Below are positions 38,575 to 48,615 of a stretch of DNA of 64,000 nt, one piece after another. The notes under the pieces are model-generated. The model searched no databases. It was given only the letters and a program-made list of their open reading frames with translations, and was not told where the DNA came from. How positions within the stretch are numbered: the stretch's first letter is position 1; the number at the start of each line of letters is the position of its first letter. The translations under genes and the position numbers were made by a program. The stretch is from Neisseria sp. (GTDB lineage Bacteria > Pseudomonadota > Gammaproteobacteria > Burkholderiales > Neisseriaceae). The stretch is from assembly GCF_030527965.1 (NCBI RefSeq), contig NZ_JAUMZU010000006.1, positions 1 to 64,000 of the forward strand, read 5' to 3'.

Positions 38575-41037
38575 CTACGGCATATCCAGCGATTCTACAT
38601 GCCAGATTTTTTCCGCATATTCCATGACCGTGCGGTCGGATGAGAAATAACCCATGTTGACGATGTTTTCGATCACGCTGGTTGTCCAAGCTTCCTGATC
38701 GCGGTATTTTTCGTCGACTCGGTTTTGCGTATCGACATAGCTGCGGAAATCGGCAAAGGCTTGGTAATGGTCGTGGTATTCCATCGATTGCAGCAATTGG
38801 CGGTAACGGCTGGTGTCGTTAACCGAGAATTTGCCGCTGCTGATCTGGTCGACCACTTGGCGGAGGTCGGCATCTTTCTGGTAATACTCGAACGGCTGGT
38901 AGCCGTTGCGGCGCAAGGCTTCTACCTGCTCGACGGTATTGCCGAAAATGAAGATGTTGTCGTTGCCGACGTGTTCGAGGATTTCCACGTTGGCGCCGTC
39001 AAGCGTGCCCAGGGTAAGCGCGCCGTTCAGGGCAAACTTCATATTGCTGGTGCCAGAGGCTTCGGTGCCGGCCAATGAAATCTGCTCGGAAATGTCGGCC
39101 GCCGGAATAATCAGCTCGGCCAAGCTGACGCTGTAGTTGGGGATGAAAACAACTTTCAGGCGGCCTTTGATGCGCTCGTCGTTGTTGACCACATTGGCCA
39201 CGTCGTTAATCAGATGGATGGTTTCTTTGGCCGCAACATAGGAAGAGGCCGCTTTACCCGCCAGAATGAACACGCGCGGCACCCAATCTTTTTCCGGCTG
39301 TTCCAGTATCCGGTTGTAGCGCGCCACGATTTGCAGCAAGTTCATAATCTGGCGTTTGTATTCGTGTATCCGTTTGATTTGCACGTCGAACAAGGCGTTC
39401 GGATCGACATCGATTTCAAGGTTTTTGCGGATGTAGTCGGCCAGTTTGGTTTTGTTGGCGAGCTTGATGTCGCGCAATGCCTGTCTGAATTCGGGGTTGG
39501 CGGCTTCGGATTTGAGCGTTTCGATTTGAGCCAAATCTTTGCGCCAGCCCGTGCCGATGTAGCGGTCGAACAGAGCGGCCAGGTGCGGGTTGGCAACGCC
39601 AATCCAGCGGCGCGGGGTGATGCCGTTGGTTACGTTGCAGAAGCGGTCGGGGTAGATTTTGGCAAAGTCGGCGAAAATGGAATTGACCATCAGTTCGGAG
39701 TGAATGGCGGCGACACCGTTGACTTTGTGCGAACCGACCACGCACAGCCACGCCATGCGCACTTTGCGGCCGTTTTCTTCATCAATCAGAGAGACGCGGC
39801 GGATGAAGTTGTTATCGGTGGAAACATAGGTTTTGACGTATTCGAGGAAGTTTTCGTTAATTTGGAAAATGATTTGCAGATGGCGTGGCAGCACTTTGCT
39901 CATCATATCCACCGGCCACGTTTCCAAGGCTTCGCTCATCAAGGTGTGGTTGGTATAGGAGAAAATGCGGGTAACGGTATCCCATGCTCTTTTCCACGTG
40001 TAGTCTTCTTCGTCGATTAAGATGCGCATCAGCTCGGGAATCGCCAGCGTCGGGTGGGTGTCGTTTAAGTGGATGGCCACTTTTTCCGCCAGATTGTCGA
40101 GGCTGCCGTGCACATATTTGTGGCGGTAGATGATGTCTTGCAACGAGGCGGAAACCAGAAAATATTCCTGAATCAGGCGCAGTTCGCGGCCGCGCTCGGT
40201 GGAATCGTTGGGATAGAGCACGCGGGAAACGGTTTCGGAGACCGAGCGTTTTTCGATGGCGCCCGAATAATCGCCGCGGTTGAAGTTGTCGAGGTCGAAT
40301 ATATCTCCGGCGTGCGCGCTCCACAGGCGCAGGGTACCGGCCGCATCGGTATCGTAGCCGGGGATGATGTAGTCATAGGCCAATGCGGTGATGGTGTCGG
40401 TGTTGGCCCATACGCATTTGCTGCCTTCAAAATGGATATGGCCGCCGATGTGCACGGCATAGCGTTTCGACGGGCGGATGATTTCCCACGGCGCGCCTTT
40501 TTCCAGCCACGCATCGGGGCGCTCAACTTGCATGCCGTCTTTGATTTTCTGGCGGAACATGCCGTATTCGTAGCGAATACCGTAGCCCATGCCGGGCAGA
40601 GCCAAGGTGGCGATGGAATCCATAAAGCAGGCGGCCAAGCGGCCTAAGCCGCCGTTGCCCAAACCGGGGTCGACTTCTTTTTCGATGATGTCTTCCAGAT
40701 TGTGCCCCAGCTCGGTAACGGCCTGTTTGACGATATCGTATACGCCTTCGGAAAGAATGGCGTTGGATAGGGTTCGCCCGATGAGAAATTCCATCGATAG
40801 ATAATAAACACGGCGCGCTTTGTCGCTGCGTTCTTTGCGGGCGGTGAAAATCCAGCCTTCGGTAACCAAATCGCGCACGGCGAGCAAAACGGCGTTGAGC
40901 CAATCGCGGTCGGTTGCTTCCTGCGGGTCGCGCCCGATTAGGAAAATCAGTTTGTAAACAATGATTTTTTTGAAGGATTTAACCGATACTTGCGGTTTGT
41001 CGTATAAAAATTCGGTGGCGAAATCTTGAGAGGTCAT
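38575..41037 (-). CDS. glgP: Glycogen phosphorylase GlgP
   Basis: Releases glucose-1-phosphate from glycogen ends. The 820-residue length matches bacterial GlgP (about 815). The N-terminal [13 protein letters not shown] motif, [21 protein letters not shown]-like [15 protein letters not shown], and the PLP-lysine region [27 protein letters not shown] are all present, so it is a catalytically complete phosphorylase. It is the last gene of the glg run (malQ-glgB-X-C-A-P). A DUS inside (near 39480) encodes FRQAL. The start is ATG at 41037. Confidence 0.97.
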   Translation of the reverse strand: MTSQDFATEFLYDKPQVSVKSFKKIIVYKLIFLIGRDPQEATDRDWLNAVLLAVRDLVTEGWIFTARKERSDKARRVYYLSMEFLIGRTLSNAILSEGVYDIVKQAVTELGHNLEDIIEKEVDPGLGNGGLGRLAACFMDSIATLALPGMGYGIRYEYGMFRQKIKDGMQVERPDAWLEKGAPWEIIRPSKRYAVHIGGHIHFEGSKCVWANTDTITALAYDYIIPGYDTDAAGTLRLWSAHAGDIFDLDNFNRGDYSGAIEKRSVSETVSRVLYPNDSTERGRELRLIQEYFLVSASLQDIIYRHKYVHGSLDNLAEKVAIHLNDTHPTLAIPELMRILIDEEDYTWKRAWDTVTRIFSYTNHTLMSEALETWPVDMMSKVLPRHLQIIFQINENFLEYVKTYVSTDNNFIRRVSLIDEENGRKVRMAWLCVVGSHKVNGVAAIHSELMVNSIFADFAKIYPDRFCNVTNGITPRRWIGVANPHLAALFDRYIGTGWRKDLAQIETLKSEAANPEFRQALRDIKLANKTKLADYIRKNLEIDVDPNALFDVQIKRIHEYKRQIMNLLQIVARYNRILEQPEKDWVPRVFILAGKAASSYVAAKETIHLINDVANVVNNDERIKGRLKVVFIPNYSVSLAELIIPAADISEQISLAGTEASGTSNMKFALNGALTLGTLDGANVEILEHVGNDNIFIFGNTVEQVEALRRNGYQPFEYYQKDADLRQVVDQISSGKFSVNDTSRYRQLLQSMEYHDHYQAFADFRSYVDTQNRVDEKYRDQEAWTTSVIENIVNMGYFSSDRTVMEYAEKIWHVESLDMP

Positions 41038-41149
41038 CTGCTTTGCTCCCTAAGTTTTATTAAGAAATAATGAGTTTCCGTATAATATCTATTATACATA
41101 AATGCGGCATATATTGCTTGATAACAAGGTGTTATCGTAAGAAAGCCGA

Positions 41150-41182
41150 AATGCCGGTCTGTTATGTTCAGACAGGCATTTG
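41150..41182. terminator. Degenerate DUS hairpin between glgA and glgP
   Basis: AATGCCGGTCTG faces TTCAGACAGGCATT, with one copy eroded. It could allow partial termination between glgA and glgP. Confidence 0.5.
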
Positions 41183-41209
41183 CCTAATCCGAACGGGCGT
41201 CGGCTCGGT

Positions 41210-42643
41210 TTAAAACAAGCTCTGGTAGAGCCCATCGTAGCGCTCCGCTGAAACGTCCCAACTGAAATCTTGCCGCATGGCGTTGGCGCGAACTTGCGCC
41301 CAATCGCTCGGTTTTCGCCAGAGGGCGAAGGCTTCGTCGATTGCCCAACGCAGGCCGGATACGTCGGCATCTTGAAAGACAAAGCCGGTGGCGGTGTGGT
41401 TTTTGATGTGTTCCGCATCGGCGTGCACCACGGTATCGGCAAGGCCGCCAGTGTGGCGTACCAGAGGAAGCGTGCCGTATTTCAGGCCGTAGAGCTGGGT
41501 AAGGCCGCAAGGCTCGAAACGGCTGGGCACGAGGATGACGTCGCCGCCGGCAATAATCAGATGAGATAGGGCTTCGCTATAGCCGATTTTAACGCCGATG
41601 TGCTGCGGGTATTGTGTGGCAAGATGGCTGAGCCAAGTTTCGAAATGCGGCGCGCCGGAGCCGAGAATAACGAGCTGCCCGCCTTTTTCTACGATATGGG
41701 CGGCATTTTCCAGCAGCAAATCGACGCCTTTTTGTTCGGTCAGCCGCGTTACCATGATAAAGAGCGGCGCGTCGGGGTTGGCCGGTAGGTTGAATGCATT
41801 TTGCAGGGCGGTTTTGTTTATCTGCTTGCCTTTTACGGCATCGATTTGGTAATTGGCCGGAATGTCGGCGTCGCTAGCCGGATTCCAGATGGCATCGTCG
41901 ACGCCGTTCAGAATGCCGGAGAGCCTGCCTTGATGCTGCAAGGTTTGCAGCAGGCCTTGCAGGCCGTAGGCATATTCGGGTGTGGTGATTTCGCGGGCGT
42001 AGGTCGGGCTGACGGCGGTGACCGCGTCGGCATAGTAAAGGCCGGCTTTCAGATAGGAAAGTTGCCCGTGCAATTCCAGCCCTTCGGTAGAGAACATGGC
42101 GGGCGGCAGATCGATTTCCGCCAGATGGTGTGCGGAAAAGAGGCCGGGATAGGCGAGGTTGTGTATGGTGAATACGGATTTGGCGGGTCGGCCTTTGGCG
42201 GCGAGGTAGGCGGGTGCCAAACCGGCATGCCAGTCGTGGGCATGTACGATTTCGGCTCTCCACCAGCCGTCAAGGCCGACGGCCAATTCCGCCCCTGCCC
42301 AACCCAGCAGGGCGAAGCGTTTGTAGTTGTCGGCATAATCTTGATAGGCCGCGTTGTGGTAAGGGTTGCCTTCGCGTGCGAACAGGTGCGGTGCGTCAAT
42401 CAGATAGATGCCTAAGCCTTTGAAGTTGCCGTAACGCAGTATGACGTGGCCGGCGAAATTGTCGAATTCGGCCACAATATCGGTATACGGGATTGCCGTG
42501 CTGATGGCGGGATAAGCGGGCAATACGACGCGAACGTCGATGCCCGCACGCTGCTGCGCGAAGGGCAGGGCGCCCATCACATCGGCCAGTCCGCCGGTTT
42601 TGAGCAGAGGATAAAGCTCGGAGCAAACGTGTAAAACTTTCAT
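41210..42643 (-). CDS. glgA: Glycogen synthase GlgA
   Basis: Transfers glucose from ADP-glucose to glycogen. The 477-residue GT5 protein has the N-terminal [13 protein letters not shown] (the ADP-glucose-binding KxGGL) near residue 16. In the C-terminal half, [33 protein letters not shown] carries the conserved E-x7-E loop. Normal length. It is co-oriented with glgC upstream and glgP downstream, separated by short gaps carrying DUS hairpins that may tune their levels separately. Confidence 0.97.
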   Translation of the reverse strand: MKVLHVCSELYPLLKTGGLADVMGALPFAQQRAGIDVRVVLPAYPAISTAIPYTDIVAEFDNFAGHVILRYGNFKGLGIYLIDAPHLFAREGNPYHNAAYQDYADNYKRFALLGWAGAELAVGLDGWWRAEIVHAHDWHAGLAPAYLAAKGRPAKSVFTIHNLAYPGLFSAHHLAEIDLPPAMFSTEGLELHGQLSYLKAGLYYADAVTAVSPTYAREITTPEYAYGLQGLLQTLQHQGRLSGILNGVDDAIWNPASDADIPANYQIDAVKGKQINKTALQNAFNLPANPDAPLFIMVTRLTEQKGVDLLLENAAHIVEKGGQLVILGSGAPHFETWLSHLATQYPQHIGVKIGYSEALSHLIIAGGDVILVPSRFEPCGLTQLYGLKYGTLPLVRHTGGLADTVVHADAEHIKNHTATGFVFQDADVSGLRWAIDEAFALWRKPSDWAQVRANAMRQDFSWDVSAERYDGLYQSLF

Positions 42644-42679
42644 GCAAAATGCTTTCTTTTATATGAGGTTGCGGCATCA

Positions 42680-42721
42680 ATGCCTGTCTGAAAACAGAGT
42701 GAACGGGTTTCAGACAGGCAT
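42680..42721. terminator. DUS inverted pair between glgC and glgA
   Basis: ATGCCTGTCTGAAAAC (42680-42695) faces GTTTCAGACAGGCAT (42707-42721) with an 11-base loop, just after the glgC stop. Probably a partial terminator inside the run. Confidence 0.72.
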
Positions 42722-42761
42722 GGTACGTTTGCCGTTCTGTTTGGGGTAAAAATGGGTGTGC

Positions 42762-44072
42762 TTAATCTAAATGCGTTTCCGATGCCGGTTCGTCGCCGTT
42801 CAGTTTTTTGAGCATTCCCGCCGTTACCAAGACCACGCCGCCGGGGCTGAGGCGGAAGCGTTTGCGGTCGAGCTTCAAGTCTACGCCTATTTGCATGCCG
42901 TCGGGAATAATCGACTGGCGGTCGATGATGCAGCGGCGCAAAACGCAGTTTTTGCCGATTTCCACCTGCGGCAGGATGACGCTGTGGTCGATAACGGTGC
43001 CTTCGTCGACGTGGATGCAGTCGAATAATACCGAATGGCTGATGGAGGCGTCTGTAATCACGCAACCGCCGGCCACCAGCGAATTGTCGAGCGCTTGGGC
43101 GTTGTGCAGTTTTTTGTAGAAAAACTTGGAAGGGTAGGTTTGGCTGGGGTTGCCGCGTATCGGCCACGAGCGGTCGTAAATATCCAGCGCCGGATTTTCG
43201 GAAACCAAGTCGATGTTGGATTGCCAGTAACTGTCGAGCGTGCCTACGTCGCGCCAGTAAATCACGCCTTCGCTGTTGCGGCCGGTGCAGGAGCGTTCGA
43301 ACGGATGGGCATACAGCACGCCGTCGTGCAACGCGCGCGGAATGATGTCTTTGCCGAAATCGTTGGATGTGTTGGGCGCGCCGATTTCTTCGTTCAGCAC
43401 TTTGTAAAGGTAATTGGCATCAAAAACGTAAATGCCCATCGAGGCGAGCGACGAGTTCGGTTTGCCGATCATGGCGGGCGGGTCGGCCGGTTTTTCGACG
43501 AAAGATTTCACTTTCAGATTTTCGTTTACCGCCATCACGCCGAATTCGTGCGCTTTTTCCCGTTCGACTTCGATGCTGCCGACGGTGCAAAGCGCCCCGC
43601 TGGAAACATGGTCGAGCAACATCTGGCCATAGTCCATTTTATAAATATGGTCGCCTGCCAGAATCAGAATGTATTTGGGGCGGTAGTGTTCGCGGATGAT
43701 GGCCATGTTTTGATACACGGAATCGGCCGTGCCGCGATACCAAGTGTTGTCGTCGATTTGCTGGCGTGCCGGCAGCATGTCGACGAACTCGCCGCGCTCG
43801 GCCGGCAGAAAAGACCAGCCGGTTTGCAAGTGGCGCAGCAGCGAATGGGCGGCGTATTGGGTAATCACGCCGATGCGCAACAGGTTGGAGTTGATGCAGT
43901 TGGACAGGGCGAAGTCGATGATGCGCCGATTGCCGCCGAAGTAGAGCGCCGGCTTGGCACGGCGGTCGGTTAGCTCGTAAAGGCGCGAACCGCGCCCGCC
44001 CGCCAGTATCAATACCAGCGTTTCTTTGGCCAGATCATGCTTGTTGGGCAGTTTGGGTAAATTTCCGTTCAT
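42762..44072 (-). CDS. glgC: Glucose-1-phosphate adenylyltransferase GlgC
   Basis: Makes ADP-glucose, the committed step of glycogen synthesis. The 436 residues contain the nucleotidyltransferase signature AGGRGSRLYELTDRRAKPALYFGG, IDFALSNC, the catalytic SSGALCTVGSIEVER region and a C-terminal beta-helix (left-handed hexapeptide repeats) for allosteric control. In E. coli it is activated by fructose-1,6-bisphosphate; the Lys in the N-terminal loop appears retained but cannot be confirmed here. It lies between glgX and glgA. Confidence 0.97.
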   Translation of the reverse strand: MNGNLPKLPNKHDLAKETLVLILAGGRGSRLYELTDRRAKPALYFGGNRRIIDFALSNCINSNLLRIGVITQYAAHSLLRHLQTGWSFLPAERGEFVDMLPARQQIDDNTWYRGTADSVYQNMAIIREHYRPKYILILAGDHIYKMDYGQMLLDHVSSGALCTVGSIEVEREKAHEFGVMAVNENLKVKSFVEKPADPPAMIGKPNSSLASMGIYVFDANYLYKVLNEEIGAPNTSNDFGKDIIPRALHDGVLYAHPFERSCTGRNSEGVIYWRDVGTLDSYWQSNIDLVSENPALDIYDRSWPIRGNPSQTYPSKFFYKKLHNAQALDNSLVAGGCVITDASISHSVLFDCIHVDEGTVIDHSVILPQVEIGKNCVLRRCIIDRQSIIPDGMQIGVDLKLDRKRFRLSPGGVVLVTAGMLKKLNGDEPASETHLD

Positions 44073-44212
44073 GAAGCAGCTCCTTTGTAGAATGTAGAAA
44101 TAACAACGGGTAGGCGTGTGCTGATGTTGTTTTTGCGGCTTTGGTTGGCCGTCTGGGTGTGCTTTTTTTATGTTTTATGAGGGAAATACGGTTTTCTTAG
44201 TTGTTCGGTTTT

Positions 44213-46195
44213 TTAATTCTCCTTGTGCTTGATGTGTTCTAACAGGTGGAAATCAACGCCGTTGACGGTCAAATGCCTGTCTGAAAGCAGTGCGTCGTCG
44301 GCGCCGAAGCGGGTTTGCCATTGGCCTTCGGGCAGTTGGAAAGTTTGGGCTTCGGCTTTGTCATTGACGAGCAGTAGCCAGCGGCCGTCAAGCAAAACCT
44401 GCATGGCTCGGCTTTGGCGGTTGTGCCAACCGGCTTCGTTGAGCGCGATTCCGTCAGCCGAGAGCCATTGCACATTATCGGCATGCCACCATTGATCGTT
44501 GGTCAGGCTGGCAATCTGCCGACGCAGGGCGATGAGTCGGCAAGTTGCCTGAAGCAGGGCGGTATCGGCTTGCGCCCATTTAAGCCATGCGGTTTCGTTG
44601 TCTTGGCAGTAGGCGTTGTTGTTGCCGTATTGGCTGTTGCTGAATTCGTCGCCTGCCAGCAGCATGGGTGTGCCGTTGGAGAGCAACAGGCTGGCGAGCA
44701 AAGCGAGGAGGCTGGCGAAGCGGGCGGCTTGGATTTCGGGGGAAAGGTTGGCCATGCCTTCGGTGCCGTGGTTGTAGCTGTGGTTTTCATTGCGGCCGTC
44801 GCGGTTGTGTTCGCCGTTGGCTTCGTTGTGTTTTTGGTTGTAGGCGGCCAGATCGTGCAGGGTAAAGCCGTCGTGGGCGGTGATGAAATTGATGCTGTTG
44901 TGCGGCCGTTTGCCTTCGTGTTGGTAGAAGTCGGAAGAGCCGGCCAGGCGTTCGGCAAAGGCGCCGATTTCTCCGCTTTTCCATAGCCAGAAGCGGCACA
45001 TGTCGTCGCGGAAGTGGTCGTTCCATTCGGCAAACGCGGGCGGAAAGCGGCCGACTTGGTAGCCGCCCGGGCCGATATCCCAAGGCTCGGCAATGAATTT
45101 GCAGTGTTGCAGGGCCGGTTCGGCGGCGATGTCGGCAAAAAGCTGTGCTTGCGGATTAAATTCGGGTGTTTCGCGGCCAAGCACTGTGCCTAAGTCGAAA
45201 CGGAAGCCGTCGATATGGCAGCTTGAGGCCCAGTAGGCAAGGCAGTCGACCACCCAGCGTCGGCCGGCGGCGCTGGCGAGGTTGAGCATATTGCCGCAGC
45301 CCGTCCAATTCAAGTATGTGCCGTTTTCCTGCCAGTAATAGGTGGCATCGTCGATGCCGCGCTGGCTGTAGGTGGGAAGGTGGCGCTCCAGCTCTGCCGT
45401 GTGGTTGAACACCATATCCAGAATCACTTCGATTCCGGCGGCATGCAGGGCTTTTACCGCTTGTTTGAATTCGGCTAGCGGCGTGAGCCCGAGTTGGTTG
45501 GAAGCGTATGCGGGTTCGACGGCAAACATGGCCAGCGGGTTGTAGCCCCAATAGTTGTGAAGGCCGCGTGCTTGCAGGGCGGGCTCGTCGAGATGGTAGC
45601 AGACGGGCAGCAGCTCGACGGCGGTAATGCCGAGATTTTTCAGATAGGCAATAACGGTCGGGTGGGCAAGTGCGGCGTAGCTGCCGCGCAGGTTTTCGGG
45701 CAGATCGGGGTGCAATCGGCTGAAACCTTTGACGTGCATTTCGTAAATGATGGTGTCGGCCCATGCTGTTTGCAGCAGTTGGTCGTCGCCCCAATCGAAG
45801 GTTTCGTCGGTTACCACTGCTTTGGGCGCCAGATGGGCATTGTTGCGCGAATCGTAGATGGAAAACCAAGCCGTTTGATCTTCGCTGCGGCAATCGGGCT
45901 TGCCTTCTACGGTTTTGGCATAGGGGTCGAGCATCAGTTTTTGCGGGTTGAACATGGCGCCTGCACCGTGTACGCGGTAGCCGTAGCGGGTGCCTGCGCG
46001 GATGCCGTTGAGCCATATATGCCAGATGCCTTCGGTGTGGTGCGGTACGGCAATGCGCGTTTCGCCGCCGTGCTCGTCAAACAGGCAGAGCTCGACTGCT
46101 TCGGCATGTTCGGAAAACAGGGCGAAGTTGGTGCCGTTGTCGGTTAGAGTGGCGCCGAGCGGCAGCGGCGTTCCGGGGCGGGTTTCTAGCTTCAT
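44213..46195 (-). CDS. glgX: Glycogen debranching enzyme GlgX
   Basis: A GH13 debranching enzyme that hydrolyses alpha-1,6 branches of phosphorylase-limited glycogen. The 660 residues include a CBM48-like N-terminus (GTPLPLGATLTDNGTNFALFSEHA), DMVFNHTAE (region I), GFRFDLGTVLG (nucleophile Asp), FIAEPWDIG (acid Glu) and FITAHDGFTLHDL (region IV). A DUS near 44274-44285 encodes SDRH at the C-terminus. Between glgB and glgX a stretch of three DUS replaces a normal spacer. Confidence 0.96.
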   Translation of the reverse strand: MKLETRPGTPLPLGATLTDNGTNFALFSEHAEAVELCLFDEHGGETRIAVPHHTEGIWHIWLNGIRAGTRYGYRVHGAGAMFNPQKLMLDPYAKTVEGKPDCRSEDQTAWFSIYDSRNNAHLAPKAVVTDETFDWGDDQLLQTAWADTIIYEMHVKGFSRLHPDLPENLRGSYAALAHPTVIAYLKNLGITAVELLPVCYHLDEPALQARGLHNYWGYNPLAMFAVEPAYASNQLGLTPLAEFKQAVKALHAAGIEVILDMVFNHTAELERHLPTYSQRGIDDATYYWQENGTYLNWTGCGNMLNLASAAGRRWVVDCLAYWASSCHIDGFRFDLGTVLGRETPEFNPQAQLFADIAAEPALQHCKFIAEPWDIGPGGYQVGRFPPAFAEWNDHFRDDMCRFWLWKSGEIGAFAERLAGSSDFYQHEGKRPHNSINFITAHDGFTLHDLAAYNQKHNEANGEHNRDGRNENHSYNHGTEGMANLSPEIQAARFASLLALLASLLLSNGTPMLLAGDEFSNSQYGNNNAYCQDNETAWLKWAQADTALLQATCRLIALRRQIASLTNDQWWHADNVQWLSADGIALNEAGWHNRQSRAMQVLLDGRWLLLVNDKAEAQTFQLPEGQWQTRFGADDALLSDRHLTVNGVDFHLLEHIKHKEN

Positions 46196-46206
46196 AGCGT
46201 TATCTT

Positions 46207-46285
46207 TTCAGACAGGCATTAGTGTTTTCGGCGGCGGTGTTTTTCAGACAGGCATTGTTTGGGTGGCTTAATGCCTGTCTGAAAA
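46207..46285. repeat. Cluster of three DUS between glgX and glgB
   Basis: Within about 80 bp there are two copies in one orientation (46209-46220 and 46244-46255) and one in the other (46273-46284). The last two form an inverted pair with a 17-base loop, a terminator candidate after glgB. This is the densest DUS cluster seen in the window. Confidence 0.75.
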
Positions 46286-46294
46286 ACCATCGAA

Positions 46295-48487
46295 TCAGCC
46301 TTGCCATTTCAAATAAACGGTTGCCAAGGGCGGTATGGTTACGTCGATCGATTGGGCTTTGCCGTGCGAGGGAACGGATTCGCTGTGAATGCTGCCGGCG
46401 TTGCCTGTGTTGCTGCCGTTGTAGAAAGCGGAATCGGTGTTCAAAATTTCGGCGTAACAGCCTGCACGGTTGACGCCGATGCGGTAGTGTTCGCGCGCAA
46501 CGGGGGTGAAATTGCTGATTACGAGAACGCTGCCGCCCTCGGCGCTGCGCCGCTCAAAGGCAAATACGGAGTTTTCGCAATCATCTGCCACCAGCCATTC
46601 GAAGCCTTCCGGCCGCGTGTCGAGCTCGTATAGGGCGGGCTCGGCTTGGTATGTACGGTTGAGGTCTTTCACCAGATTCTGTATGCCGCTGTGCCAGAGC
46701 CCGCCGTGCTGCGTTTCCAGTAAAAACCAATCAAGGCTTTCCTGATAATTCCATTCGCGGCCTTGGGCGAATTCGTTGCCCATAAACAGCAGCTTTTTGC
46801 CGGGGAAGCCCCACATATAGCCGTAATAGGCGCGCAGATTGGCAAACTTCTGCCAAGCATCGCCGGGCATTTTGGCAATGAGAGAACCTTTGCCGTGCAC
46901 CACTTCGTCGTGTGAGAGCGGCAAAACGAAGTTTTCGCTGTATTGATACATCATGGCAAAAGTCATTTTGTTGTGTTCGTAGCGGCGGTAAATCGGGTCT
47001 TTCTGCATGTAGGCGAGCGTGTCGTTCATCCAGCCCATATTCCATTTGTAATGAAAACCCAGCCCGCCGTTTTCCGGAGGTAGGGTAACGCCGGCAAAAG
47101 CGGTTGATTCTTCGGCGATGGAAACGGCGCCCTGCATTTCGGTACCGATGATGTAGTTGGTGTGTTTGAGAAATTCGATCGCTTCGAGATTTTCGCGGCC
47201 GCCGTATTGGTTGGGAACCCACTGGCCTTCGCCGCGGCTGTAGTCGCGGTAAAGCATGGAGGCCACGGCATCGACCCGCAGGCCGTCGACGCCGTAGCGT
47301 TCGAGCCAGTAAAGTGCGTTGCCGGAAAGATAGTTTTTCACTTCGTTGCGGCCGTAGTTGTAAATCAGCGTGTTCCAGTCTTGGTGGTAGCCTTCGCGTG
47401 GGTCGGCGTGCTCGTAAAGATGGGTGCCGTCAAACATGGCGAGGCCGTGCGAGTCGGCGGGGAAATGGCCGGGCACCCAGTCGAGCAGAATGTTGATGCC
47501 CGCTGCGTGGGCGGTTTCGACGAAGTGACGGAAGCCTTCGGGAGGGCCGAAACGGCTGGTCGGTGCATACAGCCCGAGCGGTTGGTAACCCCATGAGCCG
47601 TCATAGGGAAATTCGGTAATCGGCAGCAATTCGATATGGGTAAAGCCCATGTCTTTCACATAAGGAACCAATTCCGCGGCGATTTGCCGGTAATCCAGCC
47701 AGAAATTGTTTTCGGTGTTGCGCCGCCACGAACCTAAGTGGACTTCATAAATGGAAACCGGCCGGTCGGCTTGGTTGGCGCGGGCACGCTGCGCCGTCAT
47801 CGGCATTTTTTCCGGCAGCTGGCTGATTTGAGAGGCGGTTTCGGGGCGAAGCTGTGCAGCGAAGGCGAACGGATCGGCTTTCAGATGCAGGTTGCCGTTG
47901 CTGTCGAGCAGCTCGAATTTGTAAAGCTGGCCGTTTTGCGCATCGGGCACAAACAATTCCCACAAGCCATCTTTCGAGTGAAAGCGCATCGGATGGCGGC
48001 GGCCGTCCCAATGGTTGAATTCGCCCACAACGGAAACGCGTTGCGCGTTCGGCGCCCAGAGTCGGAAGTTCACGCCTTTTACGCCGTCACATTCGGCGGC
48101 GTGCGCACCCAGTTGCTCGTAAGGCCTTAAATGGGCGCCCTCGGCCAGCAGCCAGTGATCCCATTCGCCGATCATGCTGGGGAAGCGGTAAGGGTCTTCC
48201 AGCTGTTGCGGCCAGCCTTCTTTCCATTGCACTTCAAGCCGGTGGGCAAACGGATTTTTCAGCCGCGGTAAAACCGATGCGAAAAATCCGCGCGAATCGG
48301 CACGTGCCAATTCGGCAACTTTGCGGCCGGTTTTTGTGTTGTATGCGAATACTTGTTCTGCATCGGGCATCAAGACGCGTAATTCCAAACCGTTTTCGGT
48401 GCGGTGCATGCCCAAAACGGAAAAGGGATCGGTGTGCCGGCCTTCGAAAAGGCGGTCGATGTCAGCTTGAGGGACTAAAGATTTCAT
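46295..48487 (-). CDS. glgB: 1,4-alpha-glucan branching enzyme GlgB
   Basis: Adds alpha-1,6 branches to glycogen. The 730 residues have the usual E. coli-type layout: an N-terminal domain (about 1-110), CBM48 (about 115-215; [21 protein letters not shown]), and a GH13 barrel with [25 protein letters not shown] (nucleophile Asp) and [15 protein letters not shown], plus a C-terminal beta domain. It is complete. It follows malQ after 128 bp with a DUS hairpin. Confidence 0.97.
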   Translation of the reverse strand: MKSLVPQADIDRLFEGRHTDPFSVLGMHRTENGLELRVLMPDAEQVFAYNTKTGRKVAELARADSRGFFASVLPRLKNPFAHRLEVQWKEGWPQQLEDPYRFPSMIGEWDHWLLAEGAHLRPYEQLGAHAAECDGVKGVNFRLWAPNAQRVSVVGEFNHWDGRRHPMRFHSKDGLWELFVPDAQNGQLYKFELLDSNGNLHLKADPFAFAAQLRPETASQISQLPEKMPMTAQRARANQADRPVSIYEVHLGSWRRNTENNFWLDYRQIAAELVPYVKDMGFTHIELLPITEFPYDGSWGYQPLGLYAPTSRFGPPEGFRHFVETAHAAGINILLDWVPGHFPADSHGLAMFDGTHLYEHADPREGYHQDWNTLIYNYGRNEVKNYLSGNALYWLERYGVDGLRVDAVASMLYRDYSRGEGQWVPNQYGGRENLEAIEFLKHTNYIIGTEMQGAVSIAEESTAFAGVTLPPENGGLGFHYKWNMGWMNDTLAYMQKDPIYRRYEHNKMTFAMMYQYSENFVLPLSHDEVVHGKGSLIAKMPGDAWQKFANLRAYYGYMWGFPGKKLLFMGNEFAQGREWNYQESLDWFLLETQHGGLWHSGIQNLVKDLNRTYQAEPALYELDTRPEGFEWLVADDCENSVFAFERRSAEGGSVLVISNFTPVAREHYRIGVNRAGCYAEILNTDSAFYNGSNTGNAGSIHSESVPSHGKAQSIDVTIPPLATVYLKWQG

Positions 48488-48526
48488 GTTTGTTTCTGCC
48501 TTTGTTTCTCTTTTGAGGTTGGTTAG

Positions 48527-48568
48527 GCCTGTCTGAAAAAGAGCGGGTGGCTTTTTCAGACAGGCTTT
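48527..48568. terminator. DUS inverted pair between malQ and glgB
   Basis: A 15-bp stem (48527-48541 and 48551-48565) with a 9-base loop and T residues lies 48 bases after the malQ stop. It may separate or attenuate malQ from glgB transcription. Confidence 0.75.
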
Positions 48569-48615
48569 TTATTTATTGTTAGTGTTTTCGCTGTGCATGC
48601 CGGATGCGGAAAATA

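Noticed and set aside
43035-43973. A 312-codon open frame on the plus strand inside glgC
   Set aside because: Overlaps the full glgC on the opposite strand and shows no family motif.
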